From NCBI GenBank assembly GCA_021160865.1, contig JAGHBS010000126.1, positions 1 to 36,511 of the forward strand: a stretch of 36,511 bases of DNA, in the 5' to 3' direction. This document shows, one piece after another, positions 8,966-16,858 of the stretch. The notes under the pieces were generated by a model. It was given only the letters and a program-made list of their open reading frames with translations, had not been told where the DNA came from and made no database searches. This stretch comes from Planctomycetota bacterium (GTDB lineage: Bacteria > Planctomycetota > Phycisphaerae > SM23-33). The position numbers and the translations under genes were made by a program. Every line of letters starts with the position of its first letter. Within the stretch, counting starts at the first letter, position 1.

Positions 8966-9829
8966 ATGGCACTGGAGAAGAAAATCACGATAGCGGATTT
9001 AAGGAAGCACAAATCAGCGGGGGAAAAGTTTGCGATGCTCACCTGCTACGATGCCACAATGGCAAGATTGCAGCAAGCAGCAGGGGTGGAGGTTATCCTC
9101 GTTGGAGATAGCCTGGCTGGTCCTGTGCTGGGTCTGCCCGATACCATAGGCGTATCGCTTGATATATCGGTTGCATTGACAGCGGCAGTAAGACGTGGGG
9201 CACCGTTGGCGTATCTGGTGGCTGATATGCCTTACCTTACCTATACCAATCCTGATCAAGCAATTGCTAACGCAGGTAGATACGTCGTCGAGGCACGGGC
9301 AGATTGCGTAAAGGTCGAGTGTGATCGTCGTCTCCTTGAGATAATCCGTGCGATGGCAACAGCCGGCATACCGGTGATGCCTCATCTTGGCCTGACGCCC
9401 CAACGGGTCGGACAGATCGGTGGATACAAGGTAGCAGGGAAGACGGCGGAGATGGCTATCGAATTGATTGAAACAGCTGAAATGATGGTTGAAGCAGGTG
9501 CCACTGCCTTACTACTCGAAGCCGTTCCACCCGAACCGGCGGAGATACTCACAAAGCGGGTTGATGTACCGGTAATCGGCTGTGGTGCTGGACCTGGATG
9601 CGACGGTTTTGTCGTCGTCACCCACGATATGATCGGTCTTACCGAAGGAAAGACTCCGAAGTTTGTCAAGAAGTATGCTGACCTTGCTACTCCTATGCAA
9701 AGGGCGTTCGAGCAATATGTCGAAGAATGTCGCAATGGCACCTATCCTGCCCCGGAACATGGGTATCCTATGAGTGATGAAGAAATCGCTGCCCTAAAAC
9801 AATGGGCAGAGAAACAGAATGGAAAGTGA
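8966..9829 (+). CDS. panB: 3-methyl-2-oxobutanoate hydroxymethyltransferase
   Basis: A 287-residue PanB, the cytoplasmic enzyme that adds a hydroxymethyl group from 5,10-methylene-tetrahydrofolate to 2-oxoisovalerate to give ketopantoate, the first step of pantothenate and CoA synthesis. Visible family motifs are KFAMLTCYDATMARL, the metal-binding VGDSL, the second metal ligand in VADMPY, VKVECD, GIPVMPHLGLTPQ, LLLEAVP with the catalytic-region glutamate, and the VIGCGAGPGCDGFV block. The ATG at 8966 is chosen because a GGGAG lies just upstream and the protein then begins MALEKKITIADLRKHK, as family members do. No panC or panD is adjacent; only the DUF2520 gene stands next to it. Confidence 0.93.
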   Translation: MALEKKITIADLRKHKSAGEKFAMLTCYDATMARLQQAAGVEVILVGDSLAGPVLGLPDTIGVSLDISVALTAAVRRGAPLAYLVADMPYLTYTNPDQAIANAGRYVVEARADCVKVECDRRLLEIIRAMATAGIPVMPHLGLTPQRVGQIGGYKVAGKTAEMAIELIETAEMMVEAGATALLLEAVPPEPAEILTKRVDVPVIGCGAGPGCDGFVVVTHDMIGLTEGKTPKFVKKYADLATPMQRAFEQYVEECRNGTYPAPEHGYPMSDEEIAALKQWAEKQNGK

Positions 9830-10149
9830 GCTAAAATAAATGAAAATGAACGAGTGCCAGTGGGTGAGGGTCATGCGATTGATAATAATGATTTGATGGT
9901 TGTGCAAATCACATGGTTTGGGAAATAGAATAAGGATAAAGTCAGTTCATCTCACGAAGACTCAGGTAAAACGATTTGTTTATCAGTAATTAGTAAATGT
10001 TCATCGAAAATTTGAACATAGAAAAACCAATCCCGTATAGACTATAAACGACGGATTATAACATCAGAGAAAGTGTTGGGTTGTAAAATAGTGTTTGAGT
10101 TGTGGAAAGTTGGTTGCACAGGGGACTCTTCTATTAAAGGAGATAAAAA
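9830..10149. other. Intergenic region upstream of the HtrA gene
   Basis: This 320-base AT-rich stretch between panB and the HtrA-like protease gene has the same orientation on both sides. It contains a perfect 7-bp inverted repeat at 9997-10019 that overlaps a possible promoter, and a clear AAAGGAG ribosome binding site just before the ATG at 10150. No coding potential or panB terminator was recognised. Confidence 0.4.
9997..10041 (+). promoter_or_regulatory. Possible promoter with operator-like inverted repeat for the HtrA gene
   Basis: ATGTTCA (9997-10003) and TGAACAT (10013-10019) form a perfect 7-bp inverted repeat with a 9-base spacer. Its right half overlaps a candidate -35, TTGAAC (10012-10017), which is 18 bases from TATAGA (10036-10041). 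Such a layout would suit repression or stress-dependent control, but no known consensus is matched. Confidence 0.35.
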
Positions 10150-11664
10150 ATGAAAAGCGCCCGTGTTATTATTTCGTTGGCAGTAGTCGTTGCTATCGTA
10201 GCAGCAGGGGTTATTGTCGGTCCGGAACTCGTTGAGAAGGTCTCTTACTCAGTTGCTAAGGGTGCCAACGCTGCGGACCGTGAAGCGCTTGCGAAACTTT
10301 CCCAGCAAGAGCAACTCAGCAAGATGTTCCGCCTGGTTGCCCGGACGATTAAACCGTCCGTGGTCGTGGTGAAGGTCAAAAAGAGAGTTGCCCTTCCGGA
10401 GATGCCTGATTTAGAAGAGTTTTTCAAGCAGTTCGAGAATGATCCCTTCTTCGGCCCTCGGTTCAAGTTTTTCAGGCGACTTCCCAAACATAAACGCGAA
10501 CGATTCTTCCTCCAGAGGGGTTTAGGTAGTGGAGTAATCGTTGATGCAAAGAATGGGTACATATTGACTAATTATCACGTTGTTGGCGGTGCTGATGAAG
10601 TCGAGGTGATCCTTCCCGATGGTCGGAAGTTTGACACCGAGTGGATTCGAGGCGATCCGCAAACGGACGTAGCCGTGGTGAAGATAAAGGCAAAACGACT
10701 CATCGCTGCCCCGCTGGGAGATAGTGATAAGATGCAAGTAGGTGATTGGGTCCTGGCTATCGGTGCACCAGAAGGCTTGCCTCAAACTGTAACTGCGGGG
10801 ATTATCTCTGCAAAGGGCAGAAAGACGGGCATAAGAAGTTATGAAAACTTTATCCAGACCGATGCTGCCATCAATCACGGCAACAGTGGTGGTCCGCTGG
10901 TGAATCTGCGCGGCGAAGTTATCGGCATCAATACTGCAATCGTTACCCGAAGCGGTGCGAATGAAGGGATCGGATTGGCAATCCCTTCCAATATGGCTAA
11001 GGAGGTGATGAAACAATTAATTGAGAAGGGCAAGGTAGTTCGCGGGTTCCTCGGCGTGACGATTCAGGATGTCGATGAAGAACTTGCAAAGAGTTTCAAT
11101 CTGCCTGATACGCACGGAGCGCTTGTGACGCGGGTGCTAAAAGGTTCACCTGCAGATAAGGCTGGCATAAAAGAGGAAGACTTTATCGTAGAGGTTGATG
11201 GAAAAAAGGTAAAGGATGTTGACGACTTGCGGATTAAAGTTGCCAGACTCACCCCTGGCAGCAAGGTGAAAATTAAGGTTTACAGAAATGGTAAACCCAA
11301 GATTATTACCGTGAAGATAGGCACACAGCCTGCTGATATGGCTTCTCTATTCAAAAAGGGTCAAGAGAAAGTATCCCCGAAGGAATACGGTATTGAGGTT
11401 CAAACCCTCACAAGTGAATTAGCTGCCCGGTATGGGTACGATGAAGATACCAAGGGTGTGCTAATTCTCTCAGTTGCACCAGATAGCGATGCAGCCGAGA
11501 AAGGCATTACCCCCGGAATGGTGATTGATCGCGTAAACGGTAAGAATATCACCAATGTTGATGACTTTGCGGAGGCAATAGCAGCTGCCAAGGGTAAAAG
11601 CATTAGATTGAGGGTAATTTCCCCTGATGGTTCTCGGCGATATGTTGTAATCTCGCCAAAGTAG
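10150..11664 (+). CDS. HtrA/DegP-type periplasmic serine protease with two PDZ domains
   Basis: A 504-residue envelope protease that degrades or refolds damaged exported proteins. Residues 5-25 form a hydrophobic signal or anchor with no clear cleavage motif, so it may be membrane-tethered. The trypsin-like domain carries the full triad: His143 in NYHVVGG, Asp173 in TDVAVVKI and Ser246 in GNSGGP. PDZ1 follows at about residues 295-385 (RGFLGVTIQDV, then GALVTRVLKGSPADKAGI). PDZ2 is at about 400-504 (KGVLILSVAPDSDAAEKGI). The regulatory loop after about residue 85 (EFFKQFENDPFFGPRF) matches the DegP family. A strong terminator follows. Calling it DegP rather than DegQ or MucD is not possible from sequence alone. 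Confidence 0.95.
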   Translation: MKSARVIISLAVVVAIVAAGVIVGPELVEKVSYSVAKGANAADREALAKLSQQEQLSKMFRLVARTIKPSVVVVKVKKRVALPEMPDLEEFFKQFENDPFFGPRFKFFRRLPKHKRERFFLQRGLGSGVIVDAKNGYILTNYHVVGGADEVEVILPDGRKFDTEWIRGDPQTDVAVVKIKAKRLIAAPLGDSDKMQVGDWVLAIGAPEGLPQTVTAGIISAKGRKTGIRSYENFIQTDAAINHGNSGGPLVNLRGEVIGINTAIVTRSGANEGIGLAIPSNMAKEVMKQLIEKGKVVRGFLGVTIQDVDEELAKSFNLPDTHGALVTRVLKGSPADKAGIKEEDFIVEVDGKKVKDVDDLRIKVARLTPGSKVKIKVYRNGKPKIITVKIGTQPADMASLFKKGQEKVSPKEYGIEVQTLTSELAARYGYDEDTKGVLILSVAPDSDAAEKGITPGMVIDRVNGKNITNVDDFAEAIAAAKGKSIRLRVISPDGSRRYVVISPK

Positions 11665-11687
11665 AATCACATCAGCATGGAATCAGA

Positions 11688-11725
11688 GAGGCTCACCGAG
11701 CAAATCGCTCGGTGAGCCTCTTTTT
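11688..11725 (+). terminator. Strong rho-independent terminator after the HtrA gene
   Basis: GAGGCTCACCGAG (11688-11700) pairs perfectly over 13 bp with CTCGGTGAGCCTC (11708-11720). The loop has 7 nt and is followed by TTTTTC. It lies 24 bases after the protease stop codon and before the convergent nuclease-fold gene. Confidence 0.93.
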
Positions 11726-11751
11726 CGTTATTGCTTGCTTCTCGTAGGTAA

Positions 11752-12570
11752 TTATTGTTTTTCTACTCCCGCAATCTTGGGAGATTCCTTTGGAGTGGTT
11801 TGTGCAATTTCCACCGATGCCCATATTCCCTTGCCGTCTGCCTGGGCTTTTTTCTGATAAAAGTCAAACAAATCGCTGTACTTATGGCGGTAGGTACTTG
11901 CTGATAATCCGTAGCCTTGCCTGATAATCTCAAGGTTTATAAACAGGTTGTCCGGCGCACGGTAAAGATACGCTACGGTGTACCCATTTTCGTCTTGTCT
12001 TGCGAGATTAGGATCATATTGCAGGTAAACGAACTCACCTGTTAAGAGGTTCTTGATGAACTTGCTACTTGAGGTTTCGATTTTTTCTTCCGTCTGATTA
12101 GTATAAATAGGGGTAACTCCAAGCAGCCTGACGCTTATCTTTTCGCCCTGGTTTGTCAGCACAATTGTGCAATCAGGTTTGATGCTGATAACCTTGTAAG
12201 CGGTGGACTTTTGCTCGGTATCGGTAGTTGTGATTGTAGTCGTGGTGGGGGTTGGGATTGAAGGTAATTCGCTAACGGTCTTTACTACTACAGCAGGTTC
12301 TTTGTAGATTATGGTTTCTCCTCTTTGGAGTACGACTTTCGGTCCGACTCTTCTAATCCAGACACGACGGTGGGGTGGTAGAGGACGCAATTTCGGTGGC
12401 AATAGTCGATGATGAGCCACTCGTCGATGATGAACCACCCCTCGATGATGGATCGCGGGCCTCCCTCTCGGTCTGGGTGGCGGGGCAGCTAATAGAAATC
12501 CACTAATAGCAGATAAACCTGCTATGATTGCCACTGCGGTGAAATGCTTGGATTTGATAATCTTGCTCAT
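11752..12570 (-). CDS. Secreted SNase-fold protein with His/Arg/Pro-rich linker, probably catalytically inactive
   Basis: A 272-residue protein when read from the ATG at 12570, which has a GGAGGAGT ribosome binding site (12575-12582). Residues 1-29 form a signal peptide ending in FLLAA. A low-complexity linker (about 30-75) is full of HHR, PPR and RR groups, including HHRGVVHHRRVAHHR. The C-terminal domain resembles the staphylococcal nuclease fold: VISIKPDCTIVLTNQGEKIS, VRLLGVTP, FIKNLLTGEFVYLQYD, NGYTVAYLY, INLEIIRQGYG and AQADGKGIWA. The usual DTPE catalytic segment is VTPI here, and the usual GR of the DKYGR motif is GY, so two of the three catalytic residues appear lost. It may bind nucleic acid or protein instead. 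It is divergent from hsp20. Confidence 0.8.
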   Translation of the reverse strand: MSKIIKSKHFTAVAIIAGLSAISGFLLAAPPPRPRGRPAIHHRGVVHHRRVAHHRLLPPKLRPLPPHRRVWIRRVGPKVVLQRGETIIYKEPAVVVKTVSELPSIPTPTTTTITTTDTEQKSTAYKVISIKPDCTIVLTNQGEKISVRLLGVTPIYTNQTEEKIETSSSKFIKNLLTGEFVYLQYDPNLARQDENGYTVAYLYRAPDNLFINLEIIRQGYGLSASTYRHKYSDLFDFYQKKAQADGKGIWASVEIAQTTPKESPKIAGVEKQ

Positions 12571-12660
12571 CTCTACTCCTCCTTTTACAAGTCCCTTTCC
12601 TGGCCAATTGAAAAACAAACTAAAATTAACTTTTATATAATTGCACCTCGGCGTTTTATC

Positions 12661-12691
12661 TTGACTACTTTAGTGGTATATTTTTTATATG
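12661..12691 (+). promoter_or_regulatory. Possible promoter of the hsp20-lon operon
   Basis: TTGACT (12661-12666) is followed by an AT-rich stretch containing TTATAT (12685-12690, 18-base spacer) and overlapping TATATG. It is the only promoter-like sequence seen between the divergent nuclease-fold gene and hsp20. No CIRCE element and no sigma-32-type sequence was found. Confidence 0.35.
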
Positions 12692-12702
12692 TAGGTTGCA
12701 TA

Positions 12703-12738
12703 GTTTCGTTATTTGATAAATGTAAAGGAACATTTCCG
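12703..12738 (+). promoter_or_regulatory. Candidate Shine-Dalgarno-masking hairpin (RNA thermometer?) before hsp20
   Basis: The hsp20 ribosome binding site AAAGGAA (12724-12730) can be sequestered in more than one way. GUUUC (12703-12707) can pair with GGAAC (12727-12731), closing a hairpin with AUUU/AAAU inside. AAAUGU (12718-12723) can pair with ACAUUU (12730-12735), leaving the site in the loop. GGAA can pair with UUCC downstream. Small weak structures of this sort are known to act as heat-melting switches in front of small heat-shock genes. Confidence 0.4.
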
Positions 12739-13173
12739 ATGAACGTGGCAATTCAAGTAGCAGGTGAGGATTTCTCTTCCATCGCGCGTGAACTGACCCG
12801 CTGGATTGATGGGGTTCTTGGGCGAGATTACCACCGTTATCATTCAGGTCAGACGTGGAGCCCGTCGATTAATCTCTATGAAGATAGTTCTTGCTATTAC
12901 CTCGTAGCAGACCTTGCAGGAATGGAGGCAGAGGGTATCGAGTTGCTCATAGAGAACAGACGTTTGATACTTCGCGGCGTGCGTCCTGGCCCGATACCCC
13001 CAGCATCAGTGGCGGAACGGAGCGAAGGTAAGGTAGCATTTCGGCTCCACCATATGGAAATCGACAATGGGCCTTTTCATCGAACGATAGAATTGCCTGC
13101 CTCGGTTGACAGCGACCGCGTCGAAGCAAAATACCGTAATGGCTTCCTCTGGGTAATAATGCCCAAAAAATAA
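12739..13173 (+). CDS. Small heat-shock protein, Hsp20/alpha-crystallin family
   Basis: A 144-residue ATP-independent chaperone. The alpha-crystallin domain begins near residue 35 (WSPSINLYEDSSCYYLVADLAGM) and ends with FHRTIELPASVDSDRVEAKYRNGFLWVIMPK, the typical beta-8/9 region. The protein stops right after this block, so the C-terminal I-x-I/V tail used for oligomer assembly is missing. The ATG at 12739 is chosen for its AAAGGAA upstream and because the protein then has normal Hsp20 length. It is co-directional with lon 28 bases downstream, which puts a holdase and a protease for damaged proteins in one operon. A possible thermometer hairpin covers its ribosome binding site. Confidence 0.9.
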   Translation: MNVAIQVAGEDFSSIARELTRWIDGVLGRDYHRYHSGQTWSPSINLYEDSSCYYLVADLAGMEAEGIELLIENRRLILRGVRPGPIPPASVAERSEGKVAFRLHHMEIDNGPFHRTIELPASVDSDRVEAKYRNGFLWVIMPKK

Positions 13174-13200
13174 ACGAAGGCTACTATCGATAGAGCGAAG

Positions 13201-13337
13201 ATGGCAGAGGAAAACCAACCAAACCGACGATAATCGTTCCGGAAGGGAAATCTTCGGTCATCAAGCCGGGAACACCCAGCCAGGAACAGCCTCAAGGTAA
13301 TCAGCAGCAGATAAGCATACCTGAGATATCTGCCGTT
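13201..13337 (+). other. Probable 5' extension of lon, separated by an apparent frameshift
   Basis: The ATG at 13201 opens a frame (MAEENQPNRR) that stops after ten codons. The lon frame is open back to 13194 but has no ATG, GTG or TTG before 13338. Adding one A to the AAAA run at 13210-13214 would join the ATG to lon, giving MAEEKPTKPTIIVPEGKSSV and about 45 extra N-terminal residues. This is either a sequencing or assembly error in a homopolymer, a real mutation, or a sign that TTG at 13338 is used. Confidence 0.55.
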
Positions 13338-15683
13338 TTGCCAATTCGCAATACTGTGGTCTTCCCCGGTACGATGATGCCACTGGTGATAGGCAGGGCA
13401 AAGTCGCGAAAATTAATTGAGGATGTGTTGCCTGATCAACGTGTAATCGTGCTGGTTGCCCAAAAGGACGCAAGTGTCGAAAACCCCACACCTGATGACC
13501 TTTATCAGCATGGTACAGCCGTGGTGATACTCAAATTGCTTCGCACTTCTGAAGAAGCCCAGACTATTGTCGTCCATGGATTGGTCCGCGTCCGCATCGA
13601 GGAATATGTTCAGACTGAACCTTACTTCCGTGCAAGGATTACTCCCCTTGAAGAACAAGTTCCAGAAGGTAAGGAAATCGAAGCCCGGCTAATCGATGTC
13701 CGTCAAAAGGCATTGAGAATTGTTCAACTTTCTCCCAATATCCCCGACGAGGCACAGATGGTCATCAATAGTATAGATCAGCCCGGCGCCCTTGCCGATT
13801 TTCTGGCTGCTAACCTCGTTTCGGATGTTGCGGTCAAGCAGGAATTGCTTGCAGAAACCAACGTTCTAAAGCGGCTCGAACGGCTCGAAAAGATACTGTA
13901 TCACCAGGTTGAAGTGCTCGAACTCAGCGGGCAACTGCAGGAAAAGGTACGCGAAAGCATCGATAAGGCTCAGCGGGAGTATTTTCTTCGAGAGCAACTC
14001 AAAGCCATCAAAAAAGAACTGGGGCAAATTGATGAACAATCCGCTGATATCGAGGAACTTACCAAAAAGGTCAACGAATCGGGAATGAGTGAGTCGGTAA
14101 AGTCCGAGTGCTTTCGTCAGATTCGCCGATTGGAAACGATTCCACCTGCCAGTCCGGAATATTCAGTCATTCGGACGTACCTGGAAGTGATGACGGAACT
14201 CCCGTGGAATAAATATACCGAGGATAACCTCGATATCCGACGGGCAAAGCGAATACTTGATGAGGATCATTACAATCTCGACAAGGTCAAGAAGCGCATA
14301 TTGGAGTATCTTGCTGTTAGGCGGTTAGCGCCTGATTCGCATGGTCCGATTTTATGTTTTGTCGGTCCGCCTGGCGTAGGGAAGACTTCGCTGGGGATGT
14401 CGATTGCAAGAGCATTGGGACGGAAGTTTATCCGCATGAGCCTGGGCGGCTTGAGAGACGAAGCCGAACTCCGCGGACATAGACGAACTTATATCGGTGC
14501 AATGCCCGGAAGAATCATTCAGGAAATTCGTAAAGCCGGCTCGGCAAATCCGGTCTTCATGCTCGATGAACTTGATAAGGTGGGTATGGATTTCCGTGGC
14601 GATCCAACTTCAGCCCTGCTGGAAATACTTGATCCAGCCCAGAACTTCAGTTTCCAGGACCACTATCTCAATGTGCCGTTCGACCTATCGAAGGTGATGT
14701 TTATTGGGACAGCTAACGTCATTTCAACGATTTCACCGGCATTGCGAGATAGGATGGAAATAATCAATCTATCGGGATATACCACGCTGGAGAAGAAGCA
14801 CATCGCCCAGAGGCATCTTGTACCACGACAATTAAAGGAGAATGGCCTATCGGAAGGGGCGATCGAGTTTACCGATGAGGCATTAGAGTATATCATCGCT
14901 CATTATACCCGCGAGGCAGGCGTTCGTGAACTTGAGCGCCAGATCGGGGCAATTTGCAGGGCAATTGCAGTAAAGGTTGCAGCGAAGGTAGGTAAGTCTT
15001 CGGCAAAGAAGCAGGTGAAGAAGGTAAAGGTTGAACCCAAGGATGTCAGGCGATATCTTGGTCCAATAATTTACGAAAATGAAGTTGCACAGAGAACTTC
15101 TGTCCCAGGTGTGGCAACAGGGTTGGCTTACACTGCTGCGGGAGGTGAGATAATTTTTATTGAGGCGACATCTTATCCTGGAAAGGGTCAGTTAATACTG
15201 ACCGGACAGATTGGCGACGTGATGAAGGAATCTGCTCGAACGGCTTTGAGTTTAGTAATGAGCAGGGCTGGGAAACTTGGAATTGATGAAGATAGGTTTC
15301 AGAAGATAGACATTCATATACACGTTCCTGCCGGTGCGGTTCCCAAGGATGGTCCAAGCGCAGGAGTTGCGATGGCTACCTCAATTGCATCGATGATGCT
15401 GGAACGTTCCGTCAGGCCTGACGTCGCGATGACCGGGGAGATTACGCTTCGTGGATTAGTCTTACCGGTAGGCGCAATTAAGGAAAAGGTCCTTGCTGCT
15501 GCCCAAGCAGGGATAAAGACGGTAATTCTGCCTGCACGGAATCGAAAGGATATTACCGATGTGCCGTCTGATGTTCGCAAGCAGCTCAAGTTGGTTTTCT
15601 CTAAGACGATAGATGATGTGTTGAGGAACGCACTGGTTGATTCTGATGGTAAGGTGCGAAAGAGTAAGAATAAAAGGCAGTAA
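13338..15683 (+). CDS. lon: ATP-dependent protease Lon (LonA type)
   Basis: A cytoplasmic AAA+ serine protease that degrades damaged and regulatory proteins, 781 residues from the TTG at 13338. The LON substrate-binding domain starts at once (LPIRNTVVFPGTMMPLVIGR) and is followed by a coiled-coil region. The ATPase has Walker A GPPGVGKTS (343-351), Walker B VFMLDELDKV (about 407-416) and the LGGLRDEAELRGHRRTYIGA block. The protease domain has catalytic Ser674 in PKDGPSAG and Lys715 in LPVGAIKEK. All catalytic elements are intact. The start is doubtful: no good ribosome binding site precedes the TTG, and an ATG at 13201 would be in frame after a one-base correction. It follows hsp20 and probably shares its transcript. 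Confidence 0.95.
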   Translation: MPIRNTVVFPGTMMPLVIGRAKSRKLIEDVLPDQRVIVLVAQKDASVENPTPDDLYQHGTAVVILKLLRTSEEAQTIVVHGLVRVRIEEYVQTEPYFRARITPLEEQVPEGKEIEARLIDVRQKALRIVQLSPNIPDEAQMVINSIDQPGALADFLAANLVSDVAVKQELLAETNVLKRLERLEKILYHQVEVLELSGQLQEKVRESIDKAQREYFLREQLKAIKKELGQIDEQSADIEELTKKVNESGMSESVKSECFRQIRRLETIPPASPEYSVIRTYLEVMTELPWNKYTEDNLDIRRAKRILDEDHYNLDKVKKRILEYLAVRRLAPDSHGPILCFVGPPGVGKTSLGMSIARALGRKFIRMSLGGLRDEAELRGHRRTYIGAMPGRIIQEIRKAGSANPVFMLDELDKVGMDFRGDPTSALLEILDPAQNFSFQDHYLNVPFDLSKVMFIGTANVISTISPALRDRMEIINLSGYTTLEKKHIAQRHLVPRQLKENGLSEGAIEFTDEALEYIIAHYTREAGVRELERQIGAICRAIAVKVAAKVGKSSAKKQVKKVKVEPKDVRRYLGPIIYENEVAQRTSVPGVATGLAYTAAGGEIIFIEATSYPGKGQLILTGQIGDVMKESARTALSLVMSRAGKLGIDEDRFQKIDIHIHVPAGAVPKDGPSAGVAMATSIASMMLERSVRPDVAMTGEITLRGLVLPVGAIKEKVLAAAQAGIKTVILPARNRKDITDVPSDVRKQLKLVFSKTIDDVLRNALVDSDGKVRKSKNKRQ

Positions 15684-15791
15684 TGTTAGGATTTGTTGCG
15701 TAGGTTATGTGAAATTTTGATACAATGCTTGCAAGGCGATTGGTATCTGTTGATAATAAGGGATAAGGATAAACTTGTTAGGAGAATAAGC

Positions 15792-16271
15792 ATGTTGAAT
15801 TCATCGAGAAGGTATGGACTGGGTAGGTTTGCTCGTGGTGCTTCGACGACGGAAATTGCAATCGTATCTGTTCTGGTGGGTCTTATTGTCTTTGCACTGG
15901 TAATGACTATCCGTGATGCAATTGGTGGTAGGAGCGGATACAAATACAAGCCGCCGACTGAGTACCGCGTGCACTGCATGGCTTGTGGTGCTGAGTGGAT
16001 GGTCAAGCCTAAAGACATTTCGAAGTACCAAAGAGAAGGCATGGGAGAATTTTCCAAAAGCGGTGAGTACCGGCCTCGTGGCGGAGACTGCCCGAAGTGC
16101 GGTGCTAAGGGTACCGTTTTCGTCATGATTCAATGTCCTAATTGTGGCAAGTACTATCTACCTGCAAGGGTAAAGGACCCTGCTGGATTTGCTGAAGGAA
16201 AGGTCCGCGACGTTTGTCCTTATTGTGGCACCGACTTGAAGAAGTGGTGGAAGAAGCACCTCAAGAGATGA
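15792..16271 (+). CDS. Prepilin-like membrane protein with four-CxxC zinc ribbon
   Basis: A 159-residue protein when read from the ATG at 15792, which has AGGAG eight bases upstream. The N-terminus is a short basic leader ending in Arg-Gly16, then ASTTE and a 20-residue hydrophobic helix (residues 21-40). Gly at -1 and Glu at +5 before a hydrophobic stretch is the signature of type IV prepilin and TadE-like leaders. The soluble part has four CxxC pairs: C62/C65, C100/C103, C115/C118 and C142/C145, enough for two zinc or other metal sites. I know no named family with both parts. It sits between lon and a small membrane protein gene. Function unknown. A membrane-anchored zinc-ribbon protein without pilin processing is the alternative. 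Confidence 0.72.
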   Translation: MLNSSRRYGLGRFARGASTTEIAIVSVLVGLIVFALVMTIRDAIGGRSGYKYKPPTEYRVHCMACGAEWMVKPKDISKYQREGMGEFSKSGEYRPRGGDCPKCGAKGTVFVMIQCPNCGKYYLPARVKDPAGFAEGKVRDVCPYCGTDLKKWWKKHLKR

Positions 16272-16408
16272 GCGGCCTGCCTCATTATCGACTATCAAAC
16301 GATTACAGATACTATCTGAACGAATAGAAAGCGTTGACTAATCTAATGCACCTACATGGGCATGAGATAGCGTTTGTCCGCTTTCTGTTGTAGGTAATCG
16401 AATGCTTA

Positions 16409-16858
16409 ATGGATCGCCGAACAAAAATTTGTATTTGGATAATTGTTCTGGGGCTGGTAAACTTTCTGGTATTCACGATGGCGTACATGATAATCGGTGG
16501 TGATGCGATGAAGGGGGATATTCGCGTAGAAATCACCGATCAGGGCCAAAGAATTTTGCATTATTTTCTTGTCGGCGAAGGAAGAGGCAGACGATTTGAG
16601 GTTTCCAGGGGGGTATGGATATATTCTGCGATACATAGTATAAGTCTTTGGATTACTATGGGGGCGGTTATGCTTAGTATGCTAACATTAGCCAAGGACC
16701 GTATTGTTGCATCCATGCGAACCAGCATCATTCGCGGAAGAACCTTTATTACGGTTTTAGCCACACTGGTAACGCTCATATCAGTTGTCTTTACCATTTG
16801 GTTCGTTGCATACATGATTCGCCAGTTAGTTCATCCTGCACCGCTTGGTGTATCATGA
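16409..16858 (+). CDS. Small integral membrane protein, unknown function
   Basis: A 149-residue protein with three predicted membrane helices: about residues 8-29, 71-93 and 109-135. A hydrophilic, mostly extracytoplasmic segment lies between the first two (residues 33-68, IRVEITDQGQRILHYFLVGE). I do not recognise the family. The ATG at 16409 has only a weak upstream ribosome binding site. Its stop overlaps the start of the helicase gene as ATGA, so the two are probably translated from one message. The helix layout and this coupling support a real gene. No catalytic or binding motif is visible. Confidence 0.65.
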   Translation: MDRRTKICIWIIVLGLVNFLVFTMAYMIIGGDAMKGDIRVEITDQGQRILHYFLVGEGRGRRFEVSRGVWIYSAIHSISLWITMGAVMLSMLTLAKDRIVASMRTSIIRGRTFITVLATLVTLISVVFTIWFVAYMIRQLVHPAPLGVS

